A program made the translations under genes and the position numbers. The notes under the pieces are model-generated. The model was not told the DNA's origin and did not search any database. It was given only the letters and a program-made list of their open reading frames with translations. Source: HGM13862 sp031553915 (GTDB lineage: Bacteria; Bacillota; Dehalobacteriia; UBA4068). Taken from it: a DNA stretch of 44,701 nt. Shown in pieces: positions 24,827-34,127 of this stretch; position 1 is the stretch's first letter; the number at the start of each line of letters is the position of its first letter. The DNA lies in contig JAVBKT010000005.1 in the NCBI GenBank assembly GCA_031553915.1, positions 1 to 44,701 of the forward strand, in the 5' to 3' direction.

Positions 24827-26509
24827 TTAATCATAAACACGCTTGAAGCTTATCTTAACTTTAAACAGATCCCCATCTACTTCCAGATGCAAGCTGCTGT
24901 CCATCAGCTCGGTTAGGCTTCTGGCAATAGAGAGCCCCAAGCCGCTGCCCTCGCTGTTACGGGAGCTATCTCCCCGGACAAAGCGTTCCATCAAATCATC
25001 CGCCGGAGTATTCAGCAAATCGCGGGAAGTGTTTTTCAAAGCCACCCAAACCACCTCGCGGCTGGCGGCCAGATCAACAAAAACTCTGGTATTTGGCTGG
25101 GAATATTTGCAGATATTGTTAAGCAGATTATCAAATACCCGCCACAAATAGCGTCCGTCAGCCAGAACAATTAGCCGTTCTTCGGGAATATTCACTACGC
25201 TTTGCAAGCCAACCTGCTCCAGCCGCTCGCCATATTCTCCCACCAGCTGCCGGACCAATTCATTCATATCAGTATTGGTCAGCTCCATCTTAATATTGCC
25301 GGTGGAGGCTTTGGATGCTTCCACCAGGTCTTCCGTCATTTTTTTCAGCCTGGCTGTTTGACGGGAAAGCACTTCCACATATTCATCTACTTTTGCGTTA
25401 TCAATATGCTCTTTTTCCAACAAATCCACATAATTGATAATAGAAGTAAGCGGCGTTTTTAAATCATGAGAGACATTGGTAATCAGCTCGGTTTTAAAAT
25501 GCTCGCTCTTCATCCGCTCCTCTACTGCCGCGGCCATGCCGTCGCTGATACGGTTGAGATTATTGCCATGGTCGCGTAAATCCTTAAACATATTTCTGGT
25601 ATCAATGTGATAATTAAGATTGCCCTCTGCCATCCGCCGCGCGCCAATTTTTAAGGTGCTCATCTGGATCAAGGCCAAGCACATCAGCACCAGGACGATC
25701 AGCGCCAGCAAGAAAAGCATGATAATTGCCCCGCCATAACCATTAGCTATTCTCATCACAAAAATGAGGGCAAAAAGGCCAAAAACAATAAAGAGGATGA
25801 TCCCTTTCCATAATAGTGAAATATTGCCAAAGATCAGTGCTATCTTCCGCCATAACCAGGACAGCAGCTTGGCCAGAGGATGTAATATCCACATGAAGAT
25901 AAGCGTGTTTTTCCACCAACCGCCAAGCTTAAAGCGGGTGGCGCAAGAAATAACCGTGGTGAGGAATATTGCGGAAAAAAGCACAATGCCCATAATCATC
26001 AGCGCGCAGGCAATATCACCGCGCAGATAAGAAAGATAATCCACCGCAAAAAGCAGGAGGCCAAAGCTGAGTAGCCCCGCTATCGCCAAAAACAGATCCA
26101 GTGGCACCCTATCCAGGTGATTAGCGGTAATTTGCTGCTCACCCTTACGATGTCCTGCCGCGCAGATAAGCATGATCAGCGCTGCCAGCAGAATAATTAT
26201 CGCAATGATCAAAGCGGGCAAGAGTGCAGCCTCGAAATCGAGCGACCACTGATAGATATACGGCTGAAAGGAGTCATAAACAACAACTGTCCCGTCCAGA
26301 TCCTCTATCTGCTGTGGATCCATCCCCTCTATTCCTTCATCTAATGTGCTGCCGTCAGAAAGGTAGGGGTCGTCATAATATTGCTGATAATACCATTCAT
26401 CGGAAACCAAATACAAACCGCATGCTGAAAACACCAGCGTAATAGCTGCGACAATAAATAAAATCACCAGAATGATTTTAAAGATAGCGTTTTGGTAAAG
26501 CCTTTGCAT
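24827..26509 (-). CDS. Sensor histidine kinase with multi-helix membrane input region
   Basis: 560 residues. Residues 1-280 hold two N-terminal helices around an acidic, tyrosine-rich extracellular loop (~33-90), then several more helices. A HAMP-like linker follows (~285-325), then HisKA with the phosphoacceptor H348 in NVSHDLKTPLTS. HATPase_c has the N box NLLNNICKYS and the G2 box GEGSGLGLSIA-type segment (NSEGSGLGLS). It resembles the VanS/PhoR-like kinases common in clostridia. The stop codon of the response regulator gene overlaps its ATG (TAATG). The signal is unknown; the following envelope-lipid genes may be targets. Confidence 0.9.
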   Translation of the reverse strand: MQRLYQNAIFKIILVILFIVAAITLVFSACGLYLVSDEWYYQQYYDDPYLSDGSTLDEGIEGMDPQQIEDLDGTVVVYDSFQPYIYQWSLDFEAALLPALIIAIIILLAALIMLICAAGHRKGEQQITANHLDRVPLDLFLAIAGLLSFGLLLFAVDYLSYLRGDIACALMIMGIVLFSAIFLTTVISCATRFKLGGWWKNTLIFMWILHPLAKLLSWLWRKIALIFGNISLLWKGIILFIVFGLFALIFVMRIANGYGGAIIMLFLLALIVLVLMCLALIQMSTLKIGARRMAEGNLNYHIDTRNMFKDLRDHGNNLNRISDGMAAAVEERMKSEHFKTELITNVSHDLKTPLTSIINYVDLLEKEHIDNAKVDEYVEVLSRQTARLKKMTEDLVEASKASTGNIKMELTNTDMNELVRQLVGEYGERLEQVGLQSVVNIPEERLIVLADGRYLWRVFDNLLNNICKYSQPNTRVFVDLAASREVVWVALKNTSRDLLNTPADDLMERFVRGDSSRNSEGSGLGLSIARSLTELMDSSLHLEVDGDLFKVKISFKRVYD

Positions 26510-27207
26510 TAAGACTCGCCTCTTTCTATAATATAGCCCTTACCCCAAACCACCTTGAGGTAACGCGGCTCCGCCGGATTGATTTCCAGCTTTTCCCGGA
26601 GGTGACGAATATGAACGGCAACAGTGCCGTCTGCGCCATAAGCCTCAGAGCGCCAAACCTTGGTATAAATCTGCGCGGAGGAGAAAACTTTTCCCTGGTT
26701 CTCCATCAATAGTTGGAGAATATCATATTCTGTCGGTGTCAGACTGATGGTCTCACCGTCCAAAGTAACGGTTTTGGCATTATCATCAAGCTCAATCCCG
26801 CCTACTTTAAGTATGGCTGGGTTTTGGGTATTGCCGCCAAAGCTAAGATAGCGGCGTAACTGCGCTCTGACTCTGGCCAGGAGCTCTACCGGATTAAAAG
26901 GCTTGGTCACATAATCATCAGCGCCAATATTGAGACCCAAAATTTTATCCGTATCTTCGCTTTTGGCTGTCAAGAGGATAATGGGGATATTCTTTTTGGC
27001 TTCGCGAATTTTGGCGACAGCGCTGATGCCGTCCATTTTTGGCATCATAATATCCATCAAAACCAGCTGGACATCTTCTTGATCAAGCAATTGCAAAGCC
27101 TCTTCACCATTATAAGCGGCAAAGGTTTGATAACCGTCAGCATTGAGATAAATTGTCAAGGCATTGACAATATCTTTCTCATCGTCACAAATCAGAATAT
27201 TAGTCAT
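26509..27207 (-). CDS. OmpR-family response regulator
   Basis: 232 residues. The receiver domain has the acidic pocket CDDE, phosphoacceptor D52 in LVLMDIMMPKMDG, T/S in ILLTAKS and K in DYVTKPF. The C-terminal winged helix (VGGIELDDNAKTV...LREKLEINP...VVWGKGYI) is the Trans_reg_C type. It pairs with the overlapping kinase gene. GGAGG precedes the ATG by 7 bases. Likely targets near this locus are the envelope genes downstream, but no binding site was recognised. Confidence 0.92.
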   Translation of the reverse strand: MTNILICDDEKDIVNALTIYLNADGYQTFAAYNGEEALQLLDQEDVQLVLMDIMMPKMDGISAVAKIREAKKNIPIILLTAKSEDTDKILGLNIGADDYVTKPFNPVELLARVRAQLRRYLSFGGNTQNPAILKVGGIELDDNAKTVTLDGETISLTPTEYDILQLLMENQGKVFSSAQIYTKVWRSEAYGADGTVAVHIRHLREKLEINPAEPRYLKVVWGKGYIIERGES

Positions 27208-27321
27208 CGTCCGGCCTCCATAGTCATTCTAGCATTGTTATTTTTAAGAAAACAGGCGTTAATCCCTTAAGAAATTATTAACTATCCTTAGCTTTATCTT
27301 AATTTGTCTATATCAACTAAT

Positions 27322-27349
27322 AATCCCCGCCAAAAAAGGGGCGGGGTTT
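27322..27349 (-). terminator. Hairpin after lgt
   Basis: CCCCGCC and GGCGGGG arms lie 14 bases beyond the lgt stop codon. The following stretch on the minus strand is A/T-rich, not a clean T run, so termination efficiency is uncertain. Confidence 0.55.
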
Positions 27350-27363
27350 ATTAGCAAATATCA

Positions 27364-28206
27364 TTATTTTTCTTTTTTATGTTTTACTTTTGACCCCTGT
27401 TGCTTATCTGTTACTTTGACAGGCGCCACACTAACGTCAACTTTTTCTGTTTTACGGATATAATAAAGGATGCCGATGCCGGCAATAATTAAGATCAGTG
27501 ACATAATTTGCGCTGTCCTTAAGCCGCTTATCATCAAGCTATCAGTACGCAAGCCTTCGATCAAAAAGCGGCCGACTGAATACCAGATCAGATAATTGGC
27601 AAAAATACTGCCAATATGATGTTTGCGCCGCAGCAGGATCATCAACAGGATAAACACCGCCACATCCCACAGCGATTCATAAAGAAAGGTCGGGTGGTGA
27701 TAAGCGCCATTAACATATACTGGTAAGGGCACCCAGCTCCAAAAGGAGCCGTCAGCAATGATTGGCCCATAGGCCTCATGGTTGGCAAAATTGCCCCAGC
27801 GACCAATAGCCTGTCCCAAAATCAGCGATGGCGCGAGAATATCTGTCCAGCGGAGCAAATCCAGCTTTTTGACACGCGTATAAATAGCCACTACCAAAAT
27901 ACCGGCGATGACCCCGCCATGAATAGCCATACCGCCATTCCAGATGGCAAAGATCGAGGCCGGATTATCGGCAAAAGTCTCCAGCCGGAATAAGACAAAA
28001 TAAAGGCGAGCGCCAATAATGGCAGCGGGTATAATCAACAACAGCATGTTGAGCAAATGATCTACATTTTGGTGTTGCCTCTTTGTTTCCCGAAAGGCAA
28101 GATATATCCCCAGACCCATGGCGCAGGCAATAATAATGCCATACCAATGGACGGTAATGGAGCCTATCTTGAAGGCAACGGCTTCAATCAGAACAGATGT
28201 ATTCAT
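27364..28206 (-). CDS. lgt: Prolipoprotein diacylglyceryl transferase
   Basis: 280 residues with about seven transmembrane helices. The Lgt signature NGGMAIHGGVIAGI and GRWGNFANHEAYG (usually GRxGNFxNxExxG) are present. A C-terminal arginine-containing helix (RFLIEGLRTDSL) matches R239 of E. coli Lgt. It transfers diacylglycerol from phosphatidylglycerol to the lipobox cysteine of prolipoproteins. The window encodes three likely clients (at 2390, 12254 and 19706). The start was set at the ATG with SD GGGAGG 4 bases upstream, not the TTG four codons before. The C-terminus is unusually basic. Confidence 0.93.
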   Translation of the reverse strand: MNTSVLIEAVAFKIGSITVHWYGIIIACAMGLGIYLAFRETKRQHQNVDHLLNMLLLIIPAAIIGARLYFVLFRLETFADNPASIFAIWNGGMAIHGGVIAGILVVAIYTRVKKLDLLRWTDILAPSLILGQAIGRWGNFANHEAYGPIIADGSFWSWVPLPVYVNGAYHHPTFLYESLWDVAVFILLMILLRRKHHIGSIFANYLIWYSVGRFLIEGLRTDSLMISGLRTAQIMSLILIIAGIGILYYIRKTEKVDVSVAPVKVTDKQQGSKVKHKKEK

Positions 28207-28356
28207 GTTCCCTCCCAATGAGCAATAATGCGCAAATACACATCTCTAAAAATTGTCTTAAAAACTATACTATTATAACGTATTTTGAAGCAAAAAACCA
28301 TGACAGTTAGCAGAAAATCTGTTATAATTTCAATAATACTCTCCAAGGGGGAATTT

Positions 28357-29253
28357 ATGCAATTCCATCCGATCACACTGACCGATCAAAGCCTTTTTAA
28401 GCGCTATCTGTCTTATCAGGAGCAGCGGCTGATCTCATATAATTTCAGCAATTTTTATATTTGGCGCAATTGGGACCCCTATTCCTGGGCAGAGGTGGCG
28501 GATTGTCTGGTAGTCAAAAGCGGCTACCACCATCTTGATACCATCTGTGTTCCGCTGGGCGCTCTACCGCAAAATATTCTTGCTGCCACTGAAATGATGA
28601 TCAAAGAATATGCTGCCCGCCAGCAGGAATTCATTATCAGCGAGGTGTCCGAAGCTGCTCTGGCCCTTTATCAAAAGCATTGGCCCAACCGCTTCAGCGT
28701 TGAAGAATACCTCCCCGGAGCCAACTATATCTATCTGCAAAAAGACTTAGCTCATCTCGCCGGCAAACGCTATAATGCCAAACGCAATCATATCAACCGC
28801 TTTTTGCGCAGCTATCCTGACCATTGTTTTAGGCCTTTCGGCGAAGAAGTAGTTGCCGGCTGCAAGGAGCAGGTGCATCAGTGGTTTGCGCTGCATGATC
28901 TGGATAATCCGGACTTGCGCTCAGAATACGAGGGCTGTCTGGATGCTCTGGATAATTATCAGGCTCTGGGCTGCGACGGCGCTGCTCTGCTGATCAAAGA
29001 CCACGTAGTTGCTTTTGCGCTGGGCGATGCCCTCAGCCGTGATACCTATGCTATTCATATTGAAAAGGCGGATATTGATATTCATGGGGCCTATCAGATG
29101 ATTAACCGCTATTTTGCCAATGAATACGCCAGCGGTTATACCTATATTAACCGCGCGGAAGACATGGGCGAGCCGGGGTTGCAGCGGGCCAAGGAGAGCT
29201 ATTACCCCTGCCACATGGAGAAAAAGTACTATTTGAGGTTAGCAGATGATTAA
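28357..29253 (+). CDS. DUF2156 (phosphatidylglycerol lysyltransferase C-terminal-like) protein
   Basis: 298 residues resembling the GNAT-fold catalytic domain of MprF/LysPGS without membrane helices. Typical parts are YNFSNFYIWR near the N-terminus, KRNHINRFLR, and the C-terminal YTYINRAEDMGEPGLQRAKESYYP. Members of this free-standing family are common next to a GNAT gene in Firmicutes and are functionally uncharacterised; an aminoacyl or acyl transfer is the expected chemistry. The start was chosen at 28357 with AAGGGGG upstream; an earlier in-frame ATG at 28285 lacks family similarity. Its end overlaps the next gene by 8 bases. Confidence 0.85.
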   Translation: MQFHPITLTDQSLFKRYLSYQEQRLISYNFSNFYIWRNWDPYSWAEVADCLVVKSGYHHLDTICVPLGALPQNILAATEMMIKEYAARQQEFIISEVSEAALALYQKHWPNRFSVEEYLPGANYIYLQKDLAHLAGKRYNAKRNHINRFLRSYPDHCFRPFGEEVVAGCKEQVHQWFALHDLDNPDLRSEYEGCLDALDNYQALGCDGAALLIKDHVVAFALGDALSRDTYAIHIEKADIDIHGAYQMINRYFANEYASGYTYINRAEDMGEPGLQRAKESYYPCHMEKKYYLRLADD

Positions 29254-30148
29254 AACAGCTTATGCCAGCGCGGCTGATACCGCGGCAATCATCCGCCTGT
29301 GGAAAGAGGCTTTCGGTGATGATGAGCCCTATACCAGCTGGTATTTTACCAATGTTTTTCGACCAGAGCGCACCTTTTGTCTCTACCTTGACGATCAACT
29401 GGTCAGCGTTATTCAGTTTGCGCCCTATCAGCTGTTTCTCCATGGCGATACTATTCCTGTCGCCTATTTAGTGGGCGTCTGCACAGACCCGCCTTATCAG
29501 GGCCAGGGCTATGCCTCAACCTTGATGAATTGGGCCATCGGGCAATTGCGCAGGGACTATCAACTGCTGATGCTTTATACCGACATCCCTGCCTTTTACC
29601 ATCCTTTTGGCTTCACGCATTGCTATCAGCTGCACCGCTATCATCTTCCCGCCGCCGCAACAGCTACGCTCCCCGAAAAGTGGAGAAAAGGCACGCTTGA
29701 GCCGGATGATATCGCTATTTACCAGCATATTTATCAACAGATGACCGCTGATTTTGACGGCTATATTCTGCGTGATACGCAAAACTGGCATAATTATTTG
29801 GCTGATTTTCTTTGCGGAGACGGCGGTCTTTATCTCACTGATACAGCCTATCTGCTGTGGTTTATTGACGAGGACCACACAACCAAGATTAAAGAAATCG
29901 GCTATAGCAATCAGCTGGCTTTGGCAGAAGCGAAGTCTGCGGCTGGCAATATTGCCCAAGCAAACAATCTCCCTTCGATTGTATGGGACGCGCCTTATGC
30001 GCTCAATGTTCCCGGGCTCAAAGGCATAACTGTGCCGCATGTAATGGCCATGGATTGCCGGAGCACCGGTTCAGCGGCAGCAATCAGGCAAAGCACGCAA
30101 AGCCTTTTTGGCCCAAGCGATACTCTCTGGATCAATGAAATCACCTAA
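29246..30148 (+). CDS. GNAT-family N-acetyltransferase (Eis-like)
   Basis: 300 residues. The N-terminal GNAT domain has the acetyl-CoA loop VCTDPPYQGQGYASTLM (Q/RxxGxG/A as QGQGYA) and a second segment LLMLYTDIPAFYHPFGF. The C-terminal half is less conserved, as in Eis-type enhanced-survival acetyltransferases. The substrate is unknown. It is translationally coupled to the DUF2156 gene by an 8-base overlap, so the two probably act in one process. A strong terminator follows. Confidence 0.85.
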   Translation: MIKTAYASAADTAAIIRLWKEAFGDDEPYTSWYFTNVFRPERTFCLYLDDQLVSVIQFAPYQLFLHGDTIPVAYLVGVCTDPPYQGQGYASTLMNWAIGQLRRDYQLLMLYTDIPAFYHPFGFTHCYQLHRYHLPAAATATLPEKWRKGTLEPDDIAIYQHIYQQMTADFDGYILRDTQNWHNYLADFLCGDGGLYLTDTAYLLWFIDEDHTTKIKEIGYSNQLALAEAKSAAGNIAQANNLPSIVWDAPYALNVPGLKGITVPHVMAMDCRSTGSAAAIRQSTQSLFGPSDTLWINEIT

Positions 30149-30199
30149 AAGAGACATATCGAACCCAATATAAGCATATGGAAAATAAGCTATTAAGCA

Positions 30200-30239
30200 C
30201 AATAAAAAACACCTACGCGCAAATAGGTGTTTTTTATTG
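30200..30239. terminator. Bidirectional terminator between GNAT and divIC genes
   Basis: Sixteen-base-pair arms (CAATAAAAAACACCTA and its complement) enclose CGCGCAAA. A and T tracts on the two sides serve both convergent genes. Confidence 0.88.
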
Positions 30240-30270
30240 CACTATGGCATGAAGAATTAGGGGGGTTTGG

Positions 30271-30603
30271 CTATTCTTTTATATCATCTTCGGTTTCAGG
30301 AATATCAATATCCATAATCGAGACTACTGACTCGCCAGCTTTCACCATACCCAACCGTTCCCGGGCCATTCTTTCCAGGTATGATTCATTATAGAGCAAT
30401 TCCTGTTTATCCAGTTGTTTTTGATATTCAGCTTCAGCAATGTTCAGCTGCTCACGGTAGTGCTCCGCTTCTTCCTTCAAGTCATAATATTGCACAACCT
30501 GGCTGCCTAAACGAAAACAGAAGAAAAAGATCAGCACTAAAAAGAGCAAATTGCGCCAACGAAAAATTTTCTTTTTCTTGGTGGTATCAGCTTTCTTGCT
30601 CAT
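30271..30603 (-). CDS. divIC: DivIC/FtsB-type septum formation initiator
   Basis: 110 residues. A short, very basic cytoplasmic tail (KKADTTKKKKIFRWR) is followed by one transmembrane helix (LLFLVLIFFFCFRLG) and a coiled coil (YYDLKEEAEHYREQLNIAEAEYQKQLDK), ending in the family motif YLERMARERLGMVKAGE. It is a bitopic divisome protein that works with FtsL and DivIB. The position after yabP-yabQ matches the B. subtilis order yabP-yabQ-divIC, except for an inserted HTH gene. The start at 30603 has GAGGA 6 bases upstream and overlaps the HTH gene by 17 bases. Confidence 0.87.
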   Translation of the reverse strand: MSKKADTTKKKKIFRWRNLLFLVLIFFFCFRLGSQVVQYYDLKEEAEHYREQLNIAEAEYQKQLDKQELLYNESYLERMARERLGMVKAGESVVSIMDIDIPETEDDIKE

Positions 30604-30826
30604 CTGTTTCCTCATCACTCTCATACAGTCCTAAAACATCGCCGGGGATTACGATAACGGTTTCATAGCCTTTGGCTCTAGCTCTATTATAGAGAGTAGC
30701 AACCGTGCTTTCAGCAATTTTCAGCTGCTTGGCGATGTGGCTGGCAGCAGCGCCGCTTTCCTTCATCACCACCACCTGCTTCTCGCGAAAGCTGAGGTTT
30801 TGAGCATTGCGAATTTCAATTTTCAT
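30587..30826 (-). CDS. Small helix-turn-helix protein
   Basis: 79 residues. The segment LSFREKQVVVMKESGAAASH and IAKQLKIAESTVATLYNRAR forms a LuxR/sigma-region-4-like helix-turn-helix, with recognition helix at about 34-47. The C-terminus is short and acidic. There is no receiver or ligand domain. It sits inside the yabP-yabQ-divIC run and shares 17 bases with divIC, so it is likely co-regulated with sporulation or division. It may be a small regulator of the cluster; its exact role is unknown. AGGA precedes the ATG. Confidence 0.75.
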   Translation of the reverse strand: MKIEIRNAQNLSFREKQVVVMKESGAAASHIAKQLKIAESTVATLYNRARAKGYETVIVIPGDVLGLYESDEETDEQES

Positions 30827-30920
30827 AGCTTTTTCCTACTCACTATTAATAAAAAGAGGAAATGTTATCCACATTATATCAACAAATTGTGGACAAATCA
30901 AGTACAAATTTGCTACAAAT

Positions 30921-31457
30921 TTATATTTTTTCTTTTTTACTCCTTTTCTTGGGTTTGAATTTCGCCAATTTCGTTTTAACCCACTGTTTACTGTTGGCTG
31001 CTTTTGCTGACAGCTGTTGCATTTGTTTATAGCCGCCAACCATCCATAACGCAGCCTTAGCGGTGGGATCAAGTTTCCTTTTTGGCGCTTTTTTTGTTGG
31101 TTGTTTTGCTGTTTGTTCCGCTCTTTCCTCACGTTTAAGCTTTAGTTTGTCAAAAAACTTGGCCAATCTATGGCGAAACAAATACCAATAAAGAGCAATG
31201 CCAATGCCCAGCCATAAAAACACCGACCAACGCAGGCTGCCATTGGTCACCACAAACCAAAAAAGCAAGAGGATAATTATGATTGCCAGCGCAAAAATAA
31301 TATCGCCTTTGATATAGGCGGCAGCCTTGATTCTTTTTTGGCCCTGGTGATAGCATAAGCGCTGGTAGATATCAAAAGCAAAACCGCTGAAAACCCCGGC
31401 CACCAAAGCGGCGCCAATCTGGCTCAATTGAGTTAATAGCAAAATTTGATTATCCAT
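30921..31457 (-). CDS. yabQ: Spore cortex biosynthesis protein YabQ
   Basis: 178 residues. The first ~110 residues match YabQ: MDNQILLLTQLSQIGAALV, then GVFSGFAFDIYQRL, with four membrane segments. The C-terminal ~70 residues are very rich in lysine and arginine, longer and more basic than usual. YabQ localises to the outer forespore membrane and is needed for cortex formation. It starts directly after the yabP stop codon with no gap, implying coupled translation. It is a good marker that the host forms endospores. Confidence 0.9.
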   Translation of the reverse strand: MDNQILLLTQLSQIGAALVAGVFSGFAFDIYQRLCYHQGQKRIKAAAYIKGDIIFALAIIIILLLFWFVVTNGSLRWSVFLWLGIGIALYWYLFRHRLAKFFDKLKLKREERAEQTAKQPTKKAPKRKLDPTAKAALWMVGGYKQMQQLSAKAANSKQWVKTKLAKFKPKKRSKKEKI

Positions 31458-31739
31458 TTATTTCAAAAGGCGCGACAAAGCCTTTTTACTCCTGTTGCGA
31501 ATTTTTTTCTCTTCTCTGGCCTGCCCGTATACTAATGAATCAATTCTGCCGCTGATGCTGACCTTGCCCTCATCCAAATCCAGTGATGCTATTTTCAGCT
31601 CTACTCCGTCAATATCCAAAGCGCCAAAGCTGCCTGATAGTTCAATATGCAGCTCATCAAAGCTATCGACATTATTGACCCCGTTGAGCAGCAATGAAGA
31701 CCTGTCTTCGAGCATGACCCGCTGTTTGTTATCGCTCAT
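31458..31739 (-). CDS. yabP: Sporulation protein YabP
   Basis: 93 residues. The YabP/YqfC fold is recognisable by RVMLEDRSSLLLNGVNNVDSF and the strand pattern GSFGALDIDGVELKIASLDL, ending with ISGRIDSLVYG. In B. subtilis YabP is under sigma-E control and needed for spore cortex formation. A basic C-terminal tail follows. GGAGGTGG lies 4 bases before the ATG. It heads the yabP-yabQ-HTH-divIC run. Confidence 0.9.
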   Translation of the reverse strand: MSDNKQRVMLEDRSSLLLNGVNNVDSFDELHIELSGSFGALDIDGVELKIASLDLDEGKVSISGRIDSLVYGQAREEKKIRNRSKKALSRLLK

Positions 31740-31804
31740 ATTGCCACCTCCTTTTTTATCACTATATGCCCCAGTGCGGCAAAATAGGCCAGCCTTAATG
31801 ACGC

Positions 31805-31840
31805 AAAAAAAGCCGCTCTGCTTTTAGCAGAACAGCTTTT
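31805..31840 (-). terminator. Terminator of pnp
   Basis: On the minus strand, a hairpin with arms AAAAGCTGTTCTGCT and AGCAGAGCGGCTTTT (one mismatch region) is followed by a T run, 41 bases past the pnp stop codon. Confidence 0.8.
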
Positions 31841-31880
31841 CGTGTACGGTTTGTATTTATCTTTTAAAAGTAGGTCTAGA

Positions 31881-34031
31881 TTATAGCTCCATGCCCAAAT
31901 CTTCAAAAGCTTCGCGGCGGGAGAGCTTAACCTTGCCGGTAGCAGAGTCAACAGCAATACATTTGACATACATGGTGTCACCCTCAGCGCAAACATCCTC
32001 AACCTTGTCCACTCTTTTATTGGAAAGCTGGCTGATATGCACCATGCCGTCTTTGCCGGAGGTGCCGAGAACGCCGGGGATAATTTCCACAAAAGCGCCA
32101 AACTCCATGATCTTGACAACCTTGCCTTTATAAATCTGCCCGACCACGGGCTCGGCAATAATAGTTTCGATGATTTGCTGAGCGCGTTCGCCCATCGTAC
32201 CATCCACGCTGGCAATAAAGATACGGCCATCGTCTTCGATATCAATCTGCGCGCCGGTGACTTCGACGATTTTCTTGATAGTTTTACCGCCGCTGCCAAT
32301 AACCTCGCGGATTTTGTCCGGATGAATTTGGATGGTGATAATGCGCGGCGCATATTCGCTCAAGGTTTCTCGCGGTGCGCTGATGCATTCCAGCATTTTA
32401 CCCATAATGAACATTCTGCCTTCTCTGGCCTGCGCCAAAGCGCGGCTCAATATTTCTCTGTCAATACCGGCAATTTTAATATCCATCTGAATGGCAGTAA
32501 CGCCTTTTTCCGTACCCGCGACTTTGAAGTCCATATCGCCCAAAAAGTCTTCCATGCCTTGAATATCAGTCAAAATAGTGATGTCGTCACCCTCTTTAAT
32601 CAAGCCCATCGCGCAGCCGGAAACCGGAGCGGTAATCGGTACGCCAGCATCCATCAAAGAGAGGGTGGAACCACAAACACTGCCCATAGAGGTGGAGCCA
32701 TTGCTCTCAATGGCCTCTGACACCAGACGCATGGCATAAGGGAAAACGTCCTCATCCGGAATAACCGGAATCAGCGCGCGTTCCGCCAAAGAGCCATGAC
32801 CGATTTCCCGTCTGCCCGGACCACGCATTGGTCTGGTTTCACCCACAGAATAAGGCGGGAAATTATACTGATGCATATAGCGCTTGGAAGTTTCCGGAGC
32901 AATACCATCCAGCATCTGCTCCTGGGATACCATGCCCATAGTCAGCGCGTTTAAGATTTGTGTTTGGCCGCGGGTAAACAAGGCAGAACCGTGTGTTCTG
33001 GCTAATACGCCAACCTCGCAGCTAATCGGACGGATTTCTGTAGTAGTGCGGCCGTCAATACGCACTTTATCTTTAGCAATCAAGGAACGCATGGTCTCTT
33101 TTTCGATGGTATAAAGGACATCGCCAATGGTCGCCTCTTCTTCGGGGAATTGCTCGGCCAAGCTGCTTTTCACCTCAGCCTTGATCTCGGCCAGCATGTT
33201 TTCGCGGCTATGCTTGTCTATGCGTTGCTCCGAGCATTGCTTCATCGCCTCACGCATTTTATCGCCGGCGGCCGCACGGACAGCTGCTTCCAGTTCCGGA
33301 TCAGCGCTGGGTTTGACAAATTCAATTTTCTCTTTGGCAAGGCCCATTTCCAGAGCTTCGGCGCGAAAATCATTGATAAAAGCCACAACTTTTTTAATCT
33401 GCTCATGTGCAAACATAATGCCTTCGAGGATGATTTCTTCGGCAATTTCATTGGCGCCGGCCTCAACCATCATCACCGCATCTATGGTGCCGGCCACGCT
33501 CAAGTGCATGTCCGAGACTTCTTCTTGCTCAATAGTCGGGTTGAGGAGATACTCACCGTCAATCAGGCCCACGGTTACACCGGCAATAGGCCCGTTAAAG
33601 GGAATTTCTGAAATAGTTACTGCTGCGGACGCGCCGATCATGGCGGTCATATCCGGCGCATTATCCTGATCAACGCTCATGACAGTGGTCACAACCTGTA
33701 CATCATTGCGGAAGCCCTTGGGGAACAGCGGGCGCAGCGGACGGTCAATCAAGCGCGAGGTCAAAATAGCTTTCTCGCTGGGACGGCCTTCGCGTTTAAT
33801 AAAGCCGCCGGGGATCTTACCTACTGAATACATTTTTTCTTCATACTCAACCTGCAAGGGGAAGAAGTCAATCCCTGCTCTTGGTTCAGCGCTCATTGTG
33901 GCGCAAGCTAAAACCATCGTATCACCATAGGTGGTAAAGATGGCGCCGCCAGCTTGTTTAGCCATGCGGCCGGTTTCGAGAGTTAATGTTCTGCCCCCGA
34001 TATCAATAGTTTTTTTCAAAATACCAGACAT
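31881..34031 (-). CDS. pnp: Polyribonucleotide nucleotidyltransferase (PNPase)
   Basis: 716 residues, full length. The two RNase PH domains carry FFPLQVEYEEKMYSVGKIPGGFIKREGRPSEK (first) and DFLGDMDFKVAGTEKGVTAIQMD (second, catalytic), with an all-alpha linker between. The KH domain has IGSGGKTIKKI (~565-575), and the C-terminal S1 domain runs from about 625 to 695. PNPase degrades RNA 3' to 5' with phosphate and can add tails. It is usually downstream of rpsO; here instead a repeat copy lies about 100 bases upstream. GGAGGTAGAAA precedes the ATG. Confidence 0.97.
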   Translation of the reverse strand: MSGILKKTIDIGGRTLTLETGRMAKQAGGAIFTTYGDTMVLACATMSAEPRAGIDFFPLQVEYEEKMYSVGKIPGGFIKREGRPSEKAILTSRLIDRPLRPLFPKGFRNDVQVVTTVMSVDQDNAPDMTAMIGASAAVTISEIPFNGPIAGVTVGLIDGEYLLNPTIEQEEVSDMHLSVAGTIDAVMMVEAGANEIAEEIILEGIMFAHEQIKKVVAFINDFRAEALEMGLAKEKIEFVKPSADPELEAAVRAAAGDKMREAMKQCSEQRIDKHSRENMLAEIKAEVKSSLAEQFPEEEATIGDVLYTIEKETMRSLIAKDKVRIDGRTTTEIRPISCEVGVLARTHGSALFTRGQTQILNALTMGMVSQEQMLDGIAPETSKRYMHQYNFPPYSVGETRPMRGPGRREIGHGSLAERALIPVIPDEDVFPYAMRLVSEAIESNGSTSMGSVCGSTLSLMDAGVPITAPVSGCAMGLIKEGDDITILTDIQGMEDFLGDMDFKVAGTEKGVTAIQMDIKIAGIDREILSRALAQAREGRMFIMGKMLECISAPRETLSEYAPRIITIQIHPDKIREVIGSGGKTIKKIVEVTGAQIDIEDDGRIFIASVDGTMGERAQQIIETIIAEPVVGQIYKGKVVKIMEFGAFVEIIPGVLGTSGKDGMVHISQLSNKRVDKVEDVCAEGDTMYVKCIAVDSATGKVKLSRREAFEDLGMEL

Positions 34032-34127
34032 TTTCTACCTCCGAATTTTTTCACTCTTTTATTTTAACCTTTATTACTTCTCGTTATTTGTAGATTTTCC
34101 TTTAATTATAATAAACCAACCGCAAGC

